Origin: Paenibacillus sp. LHD-117
Lineage (GTDB): Bacteria > Bacillota > Bacilli > Paenibacillales > Paenibacillaceae
Assembly (NCBI RefSeq): GCF_030929555.1
Contig: NZ_JAVFVT010000007.1
Coordinates: 159,330 to 223,329, forward strand
Reading direction: 5' to 3'
DNA: 64,000 bases
Shown here: positions 40,080 through 49,222 of the stretch, one piece after another
How the letters are laid out: every line of letters starts with the position of its first letter
Numbering within the stretch: position 1 is the stretch's first letter
Translations under genes and position numbers: made by a program
The notes under the pieces: model-generated
Databases searched by the model: none
What the model was told of the DNA's origin: nothing
Seen by the model: the letters and a program-made list of their open reading frames with translations, nothing else

Positions 40080-40967
40080 TCAAAAATCTAATGTACCAAT
40101 GATTTTGCCGAATTGAGTGACCGCTTCGAAGAGCTCAGCATGTTCTCCGGGTAGAACGACCACGTTCGTCTGCAGCGCGATTCCTTCTGTTTCGGGCAGC
40201 AATAACGGATATAGCATACCCGCCGAGACTTCTTGTCTAACGCTTAGTCCGGGCATGAAGCCGATGCCCGACTTCCGTACGATGAGCTTCCTCGCCATCT
40301 CCGAATTGTCCGTCTGAATGCGGATATTCGGCGGCTGCTCCAGCGACTCGAATACCCGGTGAATGCGAAGCCAATCGAGCGATCCGCATTCGAAGAATAC
40401 AAGCGGCTGTTCGGCGACCTCCTCCACGGTAATCCGCTCCTGTCGGAGAAACGGATGATCTTGATAAACGTACAGCCGGATCGGATCCACGTAAAATTTG
40501 ACGGACTGCAGACCGGGATGATGGGCCTTGCGCACAAGCGCGATGTCGACATCCTTGTTCAGCACTTTAGCTACGATATCGTCCGACGTTCCCGTGACAA
40601 GCTTGTAGCTCGCCAGCGGGAATCTTTCGTTCAGGTAAGGAAGAAGATCGGGAATGACGTAATTGGCCGCGGACACCGTGCAGCCGATCCGATATTCGTT
40701 CTGCTGCGATTTCTTCTGATGGATTTGCAGCTTGCCCGTCTTGTAGACGAGCAGCAATTGCTGGGCATAAGGCAGGAACCGCTTGCCATCCTCCGAGATT
40801 TGAACTTGTTTGCCTGCCCGTTCAAACAGCTTGCAATTCAGCTCCTGCTCCAGTGACTTAATTCGAGCGGTGACGGACGGCTGCGACAGGAACAACGCTT
40901 CTGCCGCCTTATTAAAGCCTCCGAAATGAATGACATACACAAAGGCTTCTATATTCTCGATATTCAT
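40080..40967 (-). CDS. LysR family regulator (YtlI/CysL-like position)
   Basis: A 295-aa LysR regulator: HTH at residues 1-60 (FNKAAEALFLSQPSVTARIKSLEQELN split) and a co-inducer domain. It is co-oriented with and 141 bases upstream of the transporter operon, the place taken by ytlI in B. subtilis, where YtlI activates the ytmI operon under sulfur limitation. The same control is inferred here, supported by a motif shared between the two upstream regions. Confidence 0.9.
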   Translation of the reverse strand: MNIENIEAFVYVIHFGGFNKAAEALFLSQPSVTARIKSLEQELNCKLFERAGKQVQISEDGKRFLPYAQQLLLVYKTGKLQIHQKKSQQNEYRIGCTVSAANYVIPDLLPYLNERFPLASYKLVTGTSDDIVAKVLNKDVDIALVRKAHHPGLQSVKFYVDPIRLYVYQDHPFLRQERITVEEVAEQPLVFFECGSLDWLRIHRVFESLEQPPNIRIQTDNSEMARKLIVRKSGIGFMPGLSVRQEVSAGMLYPLLLPETEGIALQTNVVVLPGEHAELFEAVTQFGKIIGTLDF

Positions 40968-41005
40968 GTTCCACCCCTTCTTATTAATATCTTAGTATAC
41001 GCATG

Positions 41006-41019
41006 GGAATTATATGAAT
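41006..41019 (+). promoter_or_regulatory. Second copy of the 14-base motif, upstream of the LysR gene
   Basis: GGAATTATATGAAT on the plus strand, about 40 bases before the LysR start, inverted relative to the copy at 39970-39983. It is likely a LysR operator for autoregulation. Confidence 0.5.
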
Positions 41020-41169
41020 TAAACGTAGCAAATGGCGCATGACCTGTCAACGATTATCCCAAGATGTTTCGAAATGGATATATCGCCCAAATGCGCATCA
41101 GGCATCTCCTTGCCAACAGGTGGTTATCCTAACCTTACGATAACCGTCTTAAGGAGGAGTCTTACATTC

Positions 41170-42063
41170 ATGCATACCGTCTGGAAAGGCGCCATCAGCT
41201 TCGGCCTCGTGCATGTCCCGGTCAAAATGTTCACGGCGACGGAAGACAAGGACATCCGGTTCCGTACGATTCACAAAAAATGCGGCACCCCCATCTCGCA
41301 GACGCGCCGATGCGCGCATTGCGATCAGGACGTGGAGCCTGAGGAGCTGGCGAAAGGCTTCGAATACGAAAGAGGCAAGTTCGTCTTATTCAGCGAAGAA
41401 GAAATCGACGCCTTGAAGCCGGACTCGGCGCGCGTCATTCAAATTTTGGACTTCGTCAATCTCGAAGAGATCGATCCGATCTATTTCGTCAAACCTTATT
41501 ATCTCTCGCCCGACATGGCCGGCGGCGGCGCATACGGCCTATTGCTGGAAGCGATCAAGCAGACGGGCAAAATCGGCATCGCCAAAATTTCGATCCGCAG
41601 CAAAAGCAGCCTTGCCGCCATACGCGTCGTCGACAATTGCCTATGCCTGGAGACGATGCACTTCCCCGACGAAATCCGGGCCATCTCGCAGGTTCCCAAT
41701 CTGCCCGAGCAGCAGGCCGTGAACGAGAAGGAGCTGCAAGTCGCGAAGCTGCTGATCGAGCAGCTCTCCGAGCCGTTCTCCCCGGAGAAATACACGGATG
41801 ATTACCGCTCGGCGCTCCTAGAAGCCATCGAACATAAGATCAGCGGCGAGAGCATCGATATCGTAGCCGCGCCGGCTGACAAAGGAAGCAACGTCATCGA
41901 TCTGATGGCCGCGCTGCAGGCCAGCTTGGATGCCGTCAAAATTCCGACGGATTCCGGCAAGGCGGACAAAAAACCGGCCGCAAAAGAATCGAAGGCCGAA
42001 ACCAAAACCAAGCCGGCTAAGGCGAAAACGAGCAAAGCCGCGAAAAAAGGAACGGCTTCATGA
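41170..42063 (+). CDS. ku: Non-homologous end-joining protein Ku
   Basis: A 297-aa bacterial Ku that binds DNA ends and recruits the ligase. It begins MHTVWKGAISFGLVHVPVKMF, has the Cys pairs KKCGTP and RRCAHCD, and ends in a Lys/Ala-rich tail (KADKKPAAKESKAETKTKPA) typical of DNA-tethering extensions. The frame opens 46 codons earlier, but the ATG at 41170 follows AAGGAGGA and starts the Ku fold. The stop overlaps the ligase ATG (ATGA). Confidence 0.96.
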   Translation: MHTVWKGAISFGLVHVPVKMFTATEDKDIRFRTIHKKCGTPISQTRRCAHCDQDVEPEELAKGFEYERGKFVLFSEEEIDALKPDSARVIQILDFVNLEEIDPIYFVKPYYLSPDMAGGGAYGLLLEAIKQTGKIGIAKISIRSKSSLAAIRVVDNCLCLETMHFPDEIRAISQVPNLPEQQAVNEKELQVAKLLIEQLSEPFSPEKYTDDYRSALLEAIEHKISGESIDIVAAPADKGSNVIDLMAALQASLDAVKIPTDSGKADKKPAAKESKAETKTKPAKAKTSKAAKKGTAS

Positions 42064-43022
42064 CATCGGATGCCGCAACGCAGTTAACTCGATCGGGCGT
42101 GACCCGAGAAACCGGATCACCTGGCCCGGAATCCATGGCGCTGCCCAAAGTACCGATGTCGCCGATCGCCTCGCCCCAAATTCCCGAAGGACCGGAATGG
42201 GTGTACCAGATCAAATGGGACGGCGTGCGCACGATCGCGAGGCTGGACGGCAACGGCGGCGTGGAGCTGTTCTCCAAGAAGATGGAGCTGAGGAACGGCG
42301 CGTTCCCGGAAATCGTGGAGTTGCTGAAGCCGCTAGGTGTCGGTCCTTGCGTGCTGGACGGCGAGATCGTTTATTTCGACGGGAAGAGGCCGAACTTCCA
42401 GCGCGGCAAGCTGGCGGTAGGCACGCATTCCGCTAAGGACAACCTGCTGCTAGTCCTGTTCGATCTGCTCCACGACGATGGGGGTGATTGGCGAGGACGC
42501 CCGTTCCTGAAGCGGTTCGAACGGCTGACCGCCAAATTTCCGGATAAGCAGCCCAAGTTATTCGTCACCGAGCTGTATGCCGACGGCAATGCGTTGTGGG
42601 ATTGGGTGAACGAGAAGGAATGGGAAGGCGTCGTCTCGAAACGCGCGGACAGCCCTTATACGGAAGGCAAACGGCATCAGGATTGGTTCAAGAAACGGAA
42701 GGAAATCCGGCTCGTTGCCGATGTTGTCGGCCTTAAGAGGAATAACGGCCAGGTTGCAAGCCTCGTGCTCAGCTTAAGCGGCACCTATATAGGTCACGTA
42801 TCGGGACTCGATCAAGCGTCCAAGTCGCTGCTCGACCGATTCGCGAAGGATAACACGGGCATCTGCCCGTTCGCCGAATTGACGCCGGGCATGCGCAAAT
42901 CCGACGTTGCCTGGCTCTCCGTCCCGTTCCCATGCCGAGTGGCGGCTTTGGAATTTACGGACAGCGGCTTGCTTCGGCAGCCGCGGCTGCTCGGCTTCGG
43001 CGCGGATGCTGCGGCCGAATAA
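42060..43022 (+). CDS. ligD: ATP-dependent DNA ligase, LigD ligase domain only
   Basis: A 320-aa ligase with the nucleotidyl-acceptor Lys in YQIKWDGVRTIA near residue 53, motif III VLDGEIVYFDG near 102, EGVVSKRADSPYTEGK near 190 and KKRKEIRLVADVVG. An OB-fold follows. B. subtilis LigD (YkoU) is a ligase-polymerase fusion; here no primase/polymerase domain is fused and none is adjacent. A GC-rich hairpin (AGCCCGC/GCGGGCT) follows the stop without a T run. Confidence 0.94.
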   Translation: MTSDAATQLTRSGVTRETGSPGPESMALPKVPMSPIASPQIPEGPEWVYQIKWDGVRTIARLDGNGGVELFSKKMELRNGAFPEIVELLKPLGVGPCVLDGEIVYFDGKRPNFQRGKLAVGTHSAKDNLLLVLFDLLHDDGGDWRGRPFLKRFERLTAKFPDKQPKLFVTELYADGNALWDWVNEKEWEGVVSKRADSPYTEGKRHQDWFKKRKEIRLVADVVGLKRNNGQVASLVLSLSGTYIGHVSGLDQASKSLLDRFAKDNTGICPFAELTPGMRKSDVAWLSVPFPCRVAALEFTDSGLLRQPRLLGFGADAAAE

Positions 43023-43082
43023 CGAAGTTCAGCCCGCTGCGGGATCGCGGCGGGCTCTTCGAAGGTGTAACCGGGGAAGCCA

Positions 43083-44387
43083 TTAGGCTTGAAAAAATCT
43101 AGGCAAAAAGGGTCTGTTCCGCTCCAGCATCTCCTCCAGCATCGCTTCCGCCACGTTCGCCGAATCGATGAGCGGATGGCTCGCCAGCGCAAGCAAAGCC
43201 TTATCGCGGCTGCCGGTTACGGCCGCTTCGATGGCTAGGCTTTCGTACGTCTTGACCGCCTTGATCAAACCTTTGGCGGCTTCCGGCACGCGCTGGACGG
43301 GAACGGGCGTCGCGCCGTGGCGCGTGACCGTACAGTTGACTTCGATCGCCGCCTCCGGCGGCAGGAAGTCGAGCGTGTTTCCATTACGGACGTTAAGCGC
43401 CTGCACATCCCCCGTATCGTTATAGATGGAGTGCATCAGCTTAACGGCGGCTTCGGAATAATAGGCGCCGCCGCGCTGCTCCAGCTGCTTCGGTTTCTCC
43501 GCCAGCTCCGGCTGCTTGTAGATTTCGAACAATTCCTCTTCCAGCCGCTTCACCGTCTCCGCGCGGTTCTCTCCCCTTGCGGCAGCGGCTTTGCCTTCTT
43601 CGACCATTTCTCTGTGCAGATAAAAATACTTTAAGTAATAGGACGGGATCGCGCCGAGCGACCTGATCAGCGTGTCGTTCCAGGCCAGCTGCGGCACGTT
43701 GCTCGCGCTGTACGAGCCTTGTCTATCGAGCAGCTCCTCCAGCCTCGACATGCCGTCGATCTCGATGCGGCTAATCCAGTGCAGATGGTTCAGACCCGCG
43801 AACTCGCAGTAGATGCGGCTCTCGGGAACGCCGTACAATCCGGACAGCCACTTGTACGCCGCGATCGGCGAATTGCAGAGGCCAATGGAACGGATGCCGG
43901 AATGATTTATGATCGCCTCGGTCACCATGCCGGCCGGGTTCGTGAAGTTGAGCAGCCACGCTTCCGGACACAGCTCCTCCATGTCCTTGCAGATGTCCAG
44001 CAGCACCGGAATCGTCCGGAGCGCCTTCATCATGCCCCCGGCGCCGGTCGTCTCCTGACCGAGCATCCCGTATTTGACAGGAATGGATTCGTCCCAGCCC
44101 CTTGCCTCCAACAAACCGACGCGCATCTGAGTCGAGACGAAATCCGCCCCTTCCAGCGCCCTGCGGCGATCCAAAGTCAGCTCAACTTCGATCGGCAAAC
44201 CGCTTTTCTCCACCATTCGCTGAGCGAGTCCGCCTACAATTACGAGTTTATGTCTGCCTGCTTCGATGTCAGTCAGCACGATTTTGGATACCGGAAATGT
44301 CTCATGCCTCTTAATGAAGCCTTCGATCAACTCCGGCGTGTAGGAAGAACCTCCGCCAATTACGGCTACCTTTAGTCCATTGCCCAT
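43083..44387 (-). CDS. GH4 family 6-phospho-beta-glucosidase
   Basis: A 434-aa NAD- and Mn-dependent glycosidase. It has the Rossmann start KVAVIGGGSSYTPELIEGF, the metal/substrate motif SIGLCNSPIAAYKW near residue 168 and the downstream His in GLNHLHWISRIEIDG. The CNSP form places it with 6-phospho-beta-glucosidases rather than alpha-galacturonidases (CHSV). It requires a 6-phosphorylated substrate. No PTS is present, so the kinase gene upstream (16-base overlap) probably phosphorylates the imported sugar. Confidence 0.9.
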   Translation of the reverse strand: MGNGLKVAVIGGGSSYTPELIEGFIKRHETFPVSKIVLTDIEAGRHKLVIVGGLAQRMVEKSGLPIEVELTLDRRRALEGADFVSTQMRVGLLEARGWDESIPVKYGMLGQETTGAGGMMKALRTIPVLLDICKDMEELCPEAWLLNFTNPAGMVTEAIINHSGIRSIGLCNSPIAAYKWLSGLYGVPESRIYCEFAGLNHLHWISRIEIDGMSRLEELLDRQGSYSASNVPQLAWNDTLIRSLGAIPSYYLKYFYLHREMVEEGKAAAARGENRAETVKRLEEELFEIYKQPELAEKPKQLEQRGGAYYSEAAVKLMHSIYNDTGDVQALNVRNGNTLDFLPPEAAIEVNCTVTRHGATPVPVQRVPEAAKGLIKAVKTYESLAIEAAVTGSRDKALLALASHPLIDSANVAEAMLEEMLERNRPFLPRFFQA

Positions 44388-45364
44388 TCGATGTCCCTCG
44401 CCTTCACGGATAAAGATTGTTCCAACTGTTCGTACACCTCTGCTTCGACTATCAATCCGTCACGCTCCATGGCGAGCAGCAGCGCTCCCGCCGCAGGCTC
44501 CAGTTCCAGCACGCGCATCCGGGCGCGCGGAGCCGCCGCCTTCACTTCGCGTTCCACGAACGGAACCACGAAGTCGCCTTTCCCTCTGGACAGCACGCTG
44601 CCCGCCAGCACGACGTCGAATGCGTCCTCTTCCATGCCTAGCTTCCGGATGACGGCGCTTGCCGCCTTGCCAAGCTCCGTGCCTTGACGCTGCAGGATTT
44701 CCCTGGCAACCGCGTCCGTTGGAGAAGCTTCGAACAGCAGCTTCGCGAGCGTATGCGGCGGGCGTCCGCATTCGTCGAGCGTGCCGTGGAACATCCGCTC
44801 CACGTCGGGATATCCTAGCGCTTCCAGCGTCAATTGCGTAAGCGCGGTCTCCGCTTCCCTTCCTTCCCAGGAACGTATGACCGAGCGGAACACCTCCACC
44901 GCAAGCTCGTTGCCGCCGCCAAAGTCGCCATAGGCGTAACCGAAGCCTCCAACCTGCAGTTCATCGCCGCGCGAATTCATGCCGTAACAATTTGTTCCGC
45001 TGCCGCAGATCAGCACGACGCCGTCGCTTTGTTTCGTTCCCGCGCGCATGCCGATGACCGTGTCGCAGACGATGTCCGTCTTCGCGAACCCCATAGACGC
45101 TATCATCGGTCGCAGAATCCGGAAGTCCGCTTCGCGGTCCGCGCCGGCGAGGCCGAACAATGCAAAATTGATCTCTTCTTTGCCTATACCTGCTTCGGCC
45201 AACGCGTCTTCCGCGGCCTTGCGGATATTCCGGTCCGCCAAGGCGGCTCCGACCTGATGATTGCCGCAGCCGCTCCTGCCTCGGCCCAGGATGCGACCCA
45301 TCCCGTCAGACACGATGGCGAGCGTCTTGCTGCCGCCTCCGTCGACTCCCAAGTAATAACCCAA
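44372..45364 (-). CDS. BadF/BcrA-type sugar kinase (N-acetylglucosamine kinase-like)
   Basis: A 330-aa ASKHA-fold kinase: phosphate-1 loop YYLGVDGGGSKTLAI at the N-terminus, FALFGLAGADR near residue 68, LICGSGTNCYGMN near 118, and AYGDFGGGNELAVEVFRSV near 143. The family includes N-acetylglucosamine and glucosamine kinases. The TTG at 45364 with AAAGGAGAG upstream begins the fold directly; the 25 upstream codons are rejected. It presumably feeds the GH4 enzyme that it overlaps. Confidence 0.88.
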   Translation of the reverse strand: MGYYLGVDGGGSKTLAIVSDGMGRILGRGRSGCGNHQVGAALADRNIRKAAEDALAEAGIGKEEINFALFGLAGADREADFRILRPMIASMGFAKTDIVCDTVIGMRAGTKQSDGVVLICGSGTNCYGMNSRGDELQVGGFGYAYGDFGGGNELAVEVFRSVIRSWEGREAETALTQLTLEALGYPDVERMFHGTLDECGRPPHTLAKLLFEASPTDAVAREILQRQGTELGKAASAVIRKLGMEEDAFDVVLAGSVLSRGKGDFVVPFVEREVKAAAPRARMRVLELEPAAGALLLAMERDGLIVEAEVYEQLEQSLSVKARDIEWAMD

Positions 45365-45473
45365 GTTTGATCTCTCCTTTGCCTCATGACCGGAGAAGCC
45401 GGCCCCCGACCTCCCTCCATGCACGAATGGATCCGGCATGGCGCTTGTCGTGGTCCGGCTCTGTCTTCGGCGA

Positions 45474-47144
45474 TTATTTCGCGGAATTTAGTTTGCTTAC
45501 GTTTTCTTGCCACTTCTCCGTCTTGAACTTAAGCAGCTTCTCGTAACCGACTTTCATGGCGTCTTGCTCCGCCTTGTCCAGAATCGCGACCACTTCCTCG
45601 TCAGTCTTGGCGGTCGTGATCGCCTTTGCTCTAGCCTGCTCGTAGATTTCGAATACGCTTTGTGCGATGATGCCTTCCTCCGTATCGCCCGCCGGATCGA
45701 GATTCACGAATTCAGTCGTATTGTATTGCGTTTTCCATGTAATCTCGGATTGCCAGCGCGTTTCCCAGTTCCGCTTCTCTTCAGGAAGCGTGGACTCGAA
45801 TTTTATTTTGGAATTGTCAACATAAACGGTGTTGCCGTTCCATTGGAAGTTGACGGTCGAGTTCATCAGCTCGTCGCGGCCTTTGAGATCAGTTGTGAAC
45901 GCCTCGGTGAAGAGCGGCGCTTCCTCGCTGTCCACGCCGTCCCAGTACAGACCTTCCGGTCCCCACATAATTGTGCGCTGTCCTTCCGGTCCCGTGAACC
46001 AATCCAGGAATGCGAAGATCGCTTCCGGATTTTTGGCCGATTTCGTAATGACGTTGACGTTCCAGCCCAATTGCTTGTAATCGCCAGGGAAAATTTTGTT
46101 ACGGTCGAGCCCTTCCTTATGAACCGGCCATACCATGATGTATCCCGCATTCGGATCTTGTTCGCTAAGCTTCGAGTTGCCGATCGCGCCGAATTCCGTC
46201 GGGCTGGAAGCCACGTATACGGCAATCTTGCCCGTTACGACCTTCTGCTCCACCTGCTCGCGCTTCTGCGTGAACGCATCCTGCGTCATCAGCTTCTCCC
46301 GGTACAGCTTGCTCGAATATTGCAGCAATTCGCGGTAAACAGGGTCCGTGAACAGCGATACAAGCTCGTTCTCTTTCGGCACGGCGATCATTTGGTTGAA
46401 TAGATAAGGTCTGTTTTCCGCGAACGCCGATACCATAATGTCCACGCCCGCAGCGGTTTGGCCTACTTCGAGCGGCACAACGTCGGGATAGTTCGCCTTA
46501 ACCTGATTCAGGTAGGCATACAGGTCGTCGGTTGTTTCGAGGCTAGGCGAACCCAGCTCTTCGTAAATCTTTTTGTTGACCAGGTAACCTGCGTTGCCGT
46601 TCGGCTGCGTCGTATACCAGTTCGGGAATTGATACAGCTTGCCGTCCGGCGAACGAAGCATGTCCAGCGTCGACTCGCCAGCCCATTTTTTCAAATTCGG
46701 ATATTTGTCGAGATAATCGTCGAACGGAACGAGCATGCCCTCGGCGCGAAGCTTCTCCACATCCGCTCCCCGCTCCATCCAGATGACGTCCGGAAGCTCG
46801 CCGGAGACGATCATCGTGCTCATTTTGTTTTTGGCGTTGCCGCCAGAGCTGACCGGAACGACGTTGACCTGTTTGTTCTCTTTGATCCACTTCGTCGCAA
46901 GATCGCCGCCCCATTCCGGCATGGTGTACCAGTCGTAGTGACCGTAGAACGAAAATTCGAGCGGTTCTTTGCCAAGCTCGTATACGTTGGACACTTCGCC
47001 CTCGGTTGCCGTAGGCGCAGGATCGTTACCCCCGTCATTGCCTTTGTTGCCGTTGTTGCCGGAATCAGAGCACCCCGTCATCGCCGTTACGATCGCTAGT
47101 GTGACTGACATTGAAGCAAGAAGCCGTTTGTTCCACCTTTTCAT
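45474..47144 (-). CDS. CUT1-type ABC transporter solute-binding lipoprotein (LplA-like)
   Basis: A 556-aa extracellular sugar-binding lipoprotein. Lipobox TAMTGCSDSG (Cys near residue 25) follows a Lys/Arg signal peptide and precedes a Gly/Asn-rich linker. The large size matches LplA/YtcQ proteins of Paenibacillaceae, which bind oligosaccharides. The frame runs 114 codons further upstream, but GAAGGGAG before the ATG at 47144 and the signal peptide fix the start. It follows the two permease genes; no ATPase gene is nearby, so a shared MsmX-type ATPase is expected. Confidence 0.93.
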   Translation of the reverse strand: MKRWNKRLLASMSVTLAIVTAMTGCSDSGNNGNKGNDGGNDPAPTATEGEVSNVYELGKEPLEFSFYGHYDWYTMPEWGGDLATKWIKENKQVNVVPVSSGGNAKNKMSTMIVSGELPDVIWMERGADVEKLRAEGMLVPFDDYLDKYPNLKKWAGESTLDMLRSPDGKLYQFPNWYTTQPNGNAGYLVNKKIYEELGSPSLETTDDLYAYLNQVKANYPDVVPLEVGQTAAGVDIMVSAFAENRPYLFNQMIAVPKENELVSLFTDPVYRELLQYSSKLYREKLMTQDAFTQKREQVEQKVVTGKIAVYVASSPTEFGAIGNSKLSEQDPNAGYIMVWPVHKEGLDRNKIFPGDYKQLGWNVNVITKSAKNPEAIFAFLDWFTGPEGQRTIMWGPEGLYWDGVDSEEAPLFTEAFTTDLKGRDELMNSTVNFQWNGNTVYVDNSKIKFESTLPEEKRNWETRWQSEITWKTQYNTTEFVNLDPAGDTEEGIIAQSVFEIYEQARAKAITTAKTDEEVVAILDKAEQDAMKVGYEKLLKFKTEKWQENVSKLNSAK

Positions 47145-47206
47145 AGCTCGATCTCCCTTCGATCTCTTATCTATGGTCAAAGCCGCCAGCGGCTTTATCC
47201 CCGCGC

Positions 47207-48100
47207 CTATTCCTTCAACGAACCGATCATGACGCCTTTCACGAAGTACTTCTGCACGAACGGGTACACGCATAGAATCGGCACCGTGGCCACCATCATC
47301 GTCGCCATGGAGAGCGATTTGGTCGTGACGGCGTTCATCTTGTTCAGCCTGCCTTGGGCCGCCGAATCCATGTTCTGCATCTGCTCCAGCATAATGTTGG
47401 AGTTCAGGATTTGCTGCAGCTTCGTCTGGATCGGCAACAGATCGATATTCGAAATATAGATGCTTGGCGCGAACCAGTCGTTCCAATGGTACACGGCCGT
47501 GAACAGCGCCAATGTCGCGATAACCGGGCCGGACAGCGGGAAGACGATCCGGAACAGTACGCCCCAGTTCGAAGCGCCGTCAATATGGGCCGATTCCTCC
47601 AGCCCTTGCGGAATGCTTTTGAAGAAGGTACGGAAAATAATCATGTTCCAAACGCTGATCAGGCCGGGAATGACCATGACCCAGAACGAATCCATAAGTC
47701 CGAGCTCGCGAATGAGCAGATAACTCGGGATGAGACCACCGCTGAAATACATCGTGATGATGCACATGATCATGTACAGCTTGCGTCCCATAAGCTCGCG
47801 CTTCGTCATGCTGTACGCGAAGATCGCGGTGGCCACGATGGAGAGCGCCGTACCCGTCACGGTCCGGAGAACGGAAATGATGAATCCGTCGATCAACCGC
47901 TTGTCCTTGAATACGACCTCGTAGTTCGACAGCGTGAACTCGCGCGGCCAGAACGTAATGCCTCCGAGCATCGTGTCACTGCCGGCGTTAAACGAGATGA
48001 CCGCCGCGTTCCAGAACGGATAAAAAGCGACGAACCCTAGCAGAAACAGCAATACGTAATTGACGCCTACAAACATCCGATCGCCATTCGAAAGCTTCAA
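47207..48100 (-). CDS. CUT1 ABC transporter permease (LplC/YtcP-like)
   Basis: A 297-aa permease with six predicted spans and the EAA-type loop GLEESAHIDGASNWGVLFRI near residue 187. The TTG at 48100 follows AAGGAGTG. It lies 19 bases after the partner permease. The C-terminus FVKGVMIGSLKE is typical of LplC proteins. Confidence 0.94.
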   Translation of the reverse strand: MKLSNGDRMFVGVNYVLLFLLGFVAFYPFWNAAVISFNAGSDTMLGGITFWPREFTLSNYEVVFKDKRLIDGFIISVLRTVTGTALSIVATAIFAYSMTKRELMGRKLYMIMCIITMYFSGGLIPSYLLIRELGLMDSFWVMVIPGLISVWNMIIFRTFFKSIPQGLEESAHIDGASNWGVLFRIVFPLSGPVIATLALFTAVYHWNDWFAPSIYISNIDLLPIQTKLQQILNSNIMLEQMQNMDSAAQGRLNKMNAVTTKSLSMATMMVATVPILCVYPFVQKYFVKGVMIGSLKE

Positions 48101-48119
48101 AGCCGATCACTCCTTCCGG

Positions 48120-49073
48120 TTACCATAAGCTGTTCCCCGATCGCCTTGCCAAGTAGTTCGCTCCGGCGAGCAGCACCACGCTGATGACGGCTTTGAACAA
48201 TCCCGCCGCCGTCGCGTACGAATAGCGGCTATTCTGGATGCCGATCCGGTACACGTACGTATCGATGACGTCGCTCACTTCGCGAAGCACCGGGTTGCCC
48301 GCCAGCAGGAGGATATCCTCGAAGCCCGCGTTCAGGAAGTTGCCGATCGCCAGAATCGAGAACACGATCACAACGGGCATGATCGACGGGATCGTAATGG
48401 CGGCAATCTGCCTGATCCGGCTGGCCCCGTCAATGGATGCCGCTTCGTACAGATGCGGATTGATGCCGGCGATCGCGGCGAGATAAACGATGGAGGAGAA
48501 TCCGATTTCCTTCCATACATTCGTCGCGACCTGGATGCTCCAGAAGTAGCTTGGCTCGGACATGAAGTTGATCGGTTCGTCGATCAGGTTCAGCTTCTGC
48601 AGCAGAATGTTAAGGCTGCCGTTGTCCGTGGACAGAATCGAGAGCACGAAGCCCGACACGATGACCCAGGATAAGAAATGCGGCAAGTAGCTGATCGTCT
48701 GCACCAACCGTTTGAAGGTTTTCCTTCCCACCTCGTTCAGCATTAAAGCAAGCAGAATCGGTGCCGGGAAGCCGATGCATAACTTAAGCATGCTGATGAT
48801 GAGCGTATTGCGCATGACGTTCCAAAACTCCGGAGCCGCAAAAAACATTTCGAAATGTTTGAAGCCCGCCCATGGACTGTCCAGAACCCCTTTAAACAAG
48901 CTGTAATCTTGGAAAGCCATCAGCAATCCGTACATCGGAATATAGCTGAAGACCACAATGAACAATAACGCCGGTATGGCCATAAGCTGAATGTCCCACT
49001 GCTTCATGAATCGAATGACCGGTCCTCGTCTGCGATAGGGACGATTCTCGCTTTGCAATTCGGGCTGTGGCAT
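48120..49073 (-). CDS. CUT1 ABC transporter permease (LplB/YtcO-like)
   Basis: A 317-aa permease; EAA-loop NPHLYEAASIDGASRIRQIA near residue 208. The Arg-rich cytoplasmic N-terminus (PYRRRGPVIRFMKQWD) is usual for LplB. The ATG at 49073 has GAGAGGGGG upstream and is chosen over 49118. First transport gene after the AraC regulator, separated by a terminator and a cre-like site. Confidence 0.93.
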   Translation of the reverse strand: MPQPELQSENRPYRRRGPVIRFMKQWDIQLMAIPALLFIVVFSYIPMYGLLMAFQDYSLFKGVLDSPWAGFKHFEMFFAAPEFWNVMRNTLIISMLKLCIGFPAPILLALMLNEVGRKTFKRLVQTISYLPHFLSWVIVSGFVLSILSTDNGSLNILLQKLNLIDEPINFMSEPSYFWSIQVATNVWKEIGFSSIVYLAAIAGINPHLYEAASIDGASRIRQIAAITIPSIMPVVIVFSILAIGNFLNAGFEDILLLAGNPVLREVSDVIDTYVYRIGIQNSRYSYATAAGLFKAVISVVLLAGANYLARRSGNSLW

Positions 49074-49165
49074 TGTGTTCCCCCTCTCTCTTTTAATCCA
49101 GTCTTTTACGCGTAACAATTGTTGACGCGAACCGCAACATCCATAGATTTATTGTAAAGCTCCAG

Positions 49166-49181
49166 AGAGAGCGTTTTCTCT
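49166..49181. promoter_or_regulatory. cre-like (CcpA) site upstream of the sugar operon
   Basis: On the minus strand AGAGAAAACGCTCTCT matches the catabolite-response consensus (WTGNAANCGNWNNCW) except at the first two positions. It lies just upstream of a TACAAT box (49151-49156) about 78 bases before the first permease gene. Glucose repression is inferred. Confidence 0.45.
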
Positions 49182-49189
49182 GCTAAAAC

Positions 49190-49222
49190 AATTAAAAACC
49201 AGCACAATTTCACTGGTTTTTA
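49190..49222 (-). terminator. Terminator of the AraC-family gene
   Basis: Minus-strand AAAAACCAG / CTGGTTTTT around a ten-base loop, then AATTG. The 5' arm lies inside the last codons of the regulator. Confidence 0.75.
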
